Assembly: GCA_030539475.1 (NCBI GenBank)
Contig: JAUNRY010000093.1
Coordinates: 1-8,184 of the forward strand
Direction of reading: 5' to 3'
Origin: Bacteroidia bacterium
GTDB lineage: Bacteria; Bacteroidota; Bacteroidia; Bacteroidales; Dysgonomonadaceae
Length of the DNA stretch: 8,184 bases
A program made the position numbers and the translations under genes. Shown piece after piece: positions 6,077 to 8,184 of the stretch. Numbering within the stretch: the stretch's first letter is position 1; every line of letters starts with the position of its first letter. The notes below the pieces were generated by a model that saw only the letters and a program-made list of their open reading frames with translations, made no database searches and was not told where the DNA came from.

Positions 6077-7102
6077 TTATTCCCAGCTTAAAATCACCTT
6101 GCCGCACCGGCCGCTTTCCATTACATCGAATCCCTGTTGAAATTCATCGATGGTGAAACGGTGCGTGATCACGGGCGTTAAATCGAGCCCCGATATAAGC
6201 ATTTGCTCCATCTGATACCAGGTCTCCCACATTTCGCGCCCGTAAATTCCTTTCAGCGTGAGCGCTTTAAAGATGATTTCGTTCCAGTCAACGGTGGTAT
6301 TGTTAGGCAGAATGCCAAGCAGCGATATCTTTGAGCCGTTGTACATGTTGGCAATCATTTCGCGGAAACCGGCCGGGGAACCGGACATTTCCAGCCCTAC
6401 ATCGAACCCGCGCATACCTAACTTCTCAACGGCTTGGGTAATGGTTTCTCCCTTCGACGGATTAACGGTGAGCGTTGCACCCATTTTTTTGGCAATCTCC
6501 AATCTGTAATCGCTTAAATCGCTGACAACTATGTTGCGGGCGCCGGAAAAACGGCAAATAGCGGTTGCCATGCTTCCGATAAGCCCGGCGCCGGTGATGA
6601 GGACGTCTTCGCCGATAAGCGGGAACGATAGCGCGGTATGCGTGGCATTTCCGAACGGGTCCATGATGGATGCGATTTCATCGGGGATGCGCTCGTCGAG
6701 TGTAACCACGTTTTCTGCCGGAAGCGACAAGTATTCGGCAAAAGCGCCGTCGCGATTCACGCCCACGCCGATGGTGTTTTCGCATACATGCAGTTTTCCG
6801 CGGCGGCAGTTGCGGCAGTGGCCGCAAGCGATGTGCCCTTCGCCGGTAACACGGTCACCAACTTTCAGGTTTTTTACGCCGCTGCCCATATCCACAATTT
6901 CGCCCACGTATTCGTGGCCGATGGTCATGGGCGTTTTGATGGTTTTTTGCGCCCAATCGTCCCATTTATAAATGTGTAAATCGGTTCCGCAGATAGAGGT
7001 CTTTTTAATCTTTATAAGGACTTCGTTCACGCCGATTTCGGGAACGGGAATTTCTTCCATCCAAATGCCCTTTTCAGGGCGTAGTTTTACTAAGGCTTTC
7101 AT
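6077..7102 (-). CDS. tdh: L-threonine 3-dehydrogenase, zinc-dependent MDR type
   Basis: Oxidises L-threonine to 2-amino-3-ketobutyrate with NAD+ in the cytosol. From the ATG at 7102 the protein is 341 residues, the same length as E. coli Tdh, and aligns with it nearly without gaps. Catalytic zinc and active-site residues C38, T40, H43, H63 and E64 are present. The structural zinc has C93, C96, C99 and C107, H90 is conserved, and the NAD-binding loop is GAGLIG (171-176) with D195 ending the next strand. The frame can be extended to a GTG at 7138, adding 12 residues, but these come from the upstream palindrome and match no known Tdh, so the internal ATG is preferred. It lies 47 bases downstream of kbl, whose product uses its unstable intermediate. 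All key residues are intact. Confidence 0.97.
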   Translation of the reverse strand: MKALVKLRPEKGIWMEEIPVPEIGVNEVLIKIKKTSICGTDLHIYKWDDWAQKTIKTPMTIGHEYVGEIVDMGSGVKNLKVGDRVTGEGHIACGHCRNCRRGKLHVCENTIGVGVNRDGAFAEYLSLPAENVVTLDERIPDEIASIMDPFGNATHTALSFPLIGEDVLITGAGLIGSMATAICRFSGARNIVVSDLSDYRLEIAKKMGATLTVNPSKGETITQAVEKLGMRGFDVGLEMSGSPAGFREMIANMYNGSKISLLGILPNNTTVDWNEIIFKALTLKGIYGREMWETWYQMEQMLISGLDLTPVITHRFTIDEFQQGFDVMESGRCGKVILSWE

Positions 7103-7118
7103 AGTTAGTTGTGAATTG

Positions 7119-7148
7119 TGTAGAGACGGTGCGCGCACGGTCTGTACA
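7119..7148. repeat. 30-bp imperfect palindrome in the kbl-tdh gap
   Basis: Positions 7119-7148 form a two-fold symmetric element pairing at 13 of 15 positions, with a perfect 10-bp core GTGCGCGCAC (7129-7138) and flanks TGTAGAGAC and GTCTGTACA. It is much more GC-rich than the surrounding A/T-rich leader and fills most of the space between the kbl stop and the tdh ATG. The arms resemble dispersed GTAGAGACG-type palindromes that I recall from several bacterial genomes, so it may be one copy of a REP-like family. No U-rich tail follows on the minus strand, so it is not an obvious terminator. Confidence 0.7.
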
Positions 7149-7149
7149 T

Positions 7150-8184
7150 TTAAATTACATTTAATTTTTTACCTACTTTTATAAACGCGGCAATGGCTTT
7201 ATCGAGGTGCTCGCGTGTGTGCCCGGCAGATAATTGAACGCGGATGCGGGCTTCGCCGCGTGGCACAACCGGGAAATAAAATCCGGTAACGTAAATACCT
7301 TCATCCAACAGCTCGGCCGCAAACTCCTGCGACAATTTGGCATCGTAAAGCATTACGGCGCAAATGGCCGATTGGGTGGGCTTGATGTCGAAATTGGCTT
7401 CTTTCATTTTGGCTACAAAATAATCTACATTTTCGTGCAGTTTATCCTGTAAATCGTTCGATTCGCGAAGCAAGCCGAAAGCCTTGATTCCTGCGGCTGC
7501 CACCAGCGGGGGAATAGAATTTGAGAAAAGATACGGACGGGAACGCTGGCGAAGCATGTCGATAATTTCCTTGCGTCCGGTAGTGAAGCCGCCGATGGCT
7601 CCGCCAAACGCTTTGCCGAGCGTTCCGGTTATAATTTCGGCTTTCCCCAGGCAATTGTAAAGCTCGGTAACACCGCGCCCGGTTTTTCCCACAACACCTG
7701 CCGAGTGGCTTTCGTCAATCATTACCAGCGCGTCGTATTTTTCGGCCAGTTCCATTATTTTGTCGATGGGCGCCACGTTGCCGTCCATGGAGAAAACGCC
7801 GTCGGTGGCAATGATGCGGAAACGTTGTGATTGTGCTTCTTTTAGTTTTTTTTCCAAATCGGCCATGTCGGCGTTGGCATAGCGGTAGCGTTTGGCTTTG
7901 CAAAGGCGCACGCCATCAATTATTGACGCGTGGTTGAGCGTGTCGGAAATGATGGCATCTTCATCGGTGAGCAGCGGCTCGAAAAGTCCGCCGTTGGCAT
8001 CGAAACAAGCCGCGTACAGAATAGTATCTTCCGTGTTGAAGAACTTACTGATGGTAGCTTCCAGCTCTTTGTGAAGGTCTTGCGTGCCGCAGATAAAACG
8101 CACGGATGACATTCCGTAGCCGCGTTCATCGAGGGCTTTTTTGGCGGCGTCAATCAATTGGGCGTGGTCCGATAATCCCAGGTA
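7150..8184 (-). CDS. kbl: 2-amino-3-ketobutyrate CoA ligase (glycine C-acetyltransferase), 5' end missing
   Basis: A PLP enzyme of the alpha-oxoamine synthase family that cleaves 2-amino-3-ketobutyrate with CoA into glycine and acetyl-CoA. The window holds 344 codons plus TAA. The frame is still open at the right edge, where YLGLSDHAQ corresponds to about residue 52 of the 398-residue E. coli Kbl, so about 51 N-terminal residues lie outside. Seen features are SVRFICGTQDLHKELE, NHASIIDGVRLCKAKRYRY, the PLP-ring contact DESHSAG, and TGTLGKAFGG with the Schiff-base lysine encoded at 7614-7612. An in-frame TTG at 8157 is internal, not the start. It is the promoter-proximal partner of tdh, in the E. 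coli order, and its promoter is outside the window. Confidence 0.97.
   Translation of the reverse strand, partial: YLGLSDHAQLIDAAKKALDERGYGMSSVRFICGTQDLHKELEATISKFFNTEDTILYAACFDANGGLFEPLLTDEDAIISDTLNHASIIDGVRLCKAKRYRYANADMADLEKKLKEAQSQRFRIIATDGVFSMDGNVAPIDKIMELAEKYDALVMIDESHSAGVVGKTGRGVTELYNCLGKAEIITGTLGKAFGGAIGGFTTGRKEIIDMLRQRSRPYLFSNSIPPLVAAAGIKAFGLLRESNDLQDKLHENVDYFVAKMKEANFDIKPTQSAICAVMLYDAKLSQEFAAELLDEGIYVTGFYFPVVPRGEARIRVQLSAGHTREHLDKAIAAFIKVGKKLNVI

Noticed and set aside
7103..7138. GTG start at 7138 giving Tdh 12 extra residues
   Set aside because: The added residues are translated palindrome and leader sequence. The internal ATG at 7102 gives exactly the 341-residue length and N-terminus of known Tdh proteins.
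8155..8157. TTG at 8157 as the start of kbl
   Set aside because: The frame stays open to the window edge, and the nine residues upstream (YLGLSDHAQ) match conserved Kbl sequence, so the true start is outside the window.

Overview
The window looks like ordinary chromosome from a member of the Bacteroidota, probably Bacteroidales-like. Three things point that way. Upstream regions carry the Bacteroidota promoter pattern (TTTG or TTG, then about 19-21 bases, then TAnnTTTG). Starts lack clear Shine-Dalgarno sequences and sit in A/T-rich leaders. Base composition is moderate. The assignment is an inference, because there is no rRNA or marker gene to confirm it.

Layout: (1) 1-94 is the 3' end of an unrecognised plus-strand gene. 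(2) A hairpin terminator at 90-122 and a minus-strand tRNA-Gln(CTG) at 133-203 follow, the tRNA having its own likely promoter. (3) A minus-strand cluster runs GNAT acetyltransferase (4767-4267), DgkA-type lipid kinase (4184-3810) and a 1115-residue Dna2-like nuclease-helicase (3808-461). The last two are one base apart. (4) A 181-bp divergent promoter region (4768-4948) separates this cluster from a plus-strand gene. (5) That gene (4949-6070) encodes a zinc-ribbon, single-pass membrane protein with three W-x(n)-YP type repeats and a possible NTF2-like end. (6) Facing it, six bases away, is the minus-strand pair kbl (8184-7150, 5' end cut by the window) and tdh (7102-6077). These encode the two-step conversion of threonine to glycine and acetyl-CoA. 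A 30-bp imperfect palindrome fills most of the 47-bp gap between kbl and tdh.

How the genes work together: kbl and tdh form a clear pathway operon in the same order as in E. coli. The acetyltransferase, lipid kinase and nuclease-helicase have no obvious shared function, though the one-base junction suggests the last two are translated together. I see no phage, transposon, CRISPR array or defence island. The least ordinary items are the Dna2-like protein, which has an intact RecB/Cas4-type nuclease motif set but lacks the usual iron-sulfur cysteines, the zinc-ribbon membrane protein, and the kbl-tdh palindrome.
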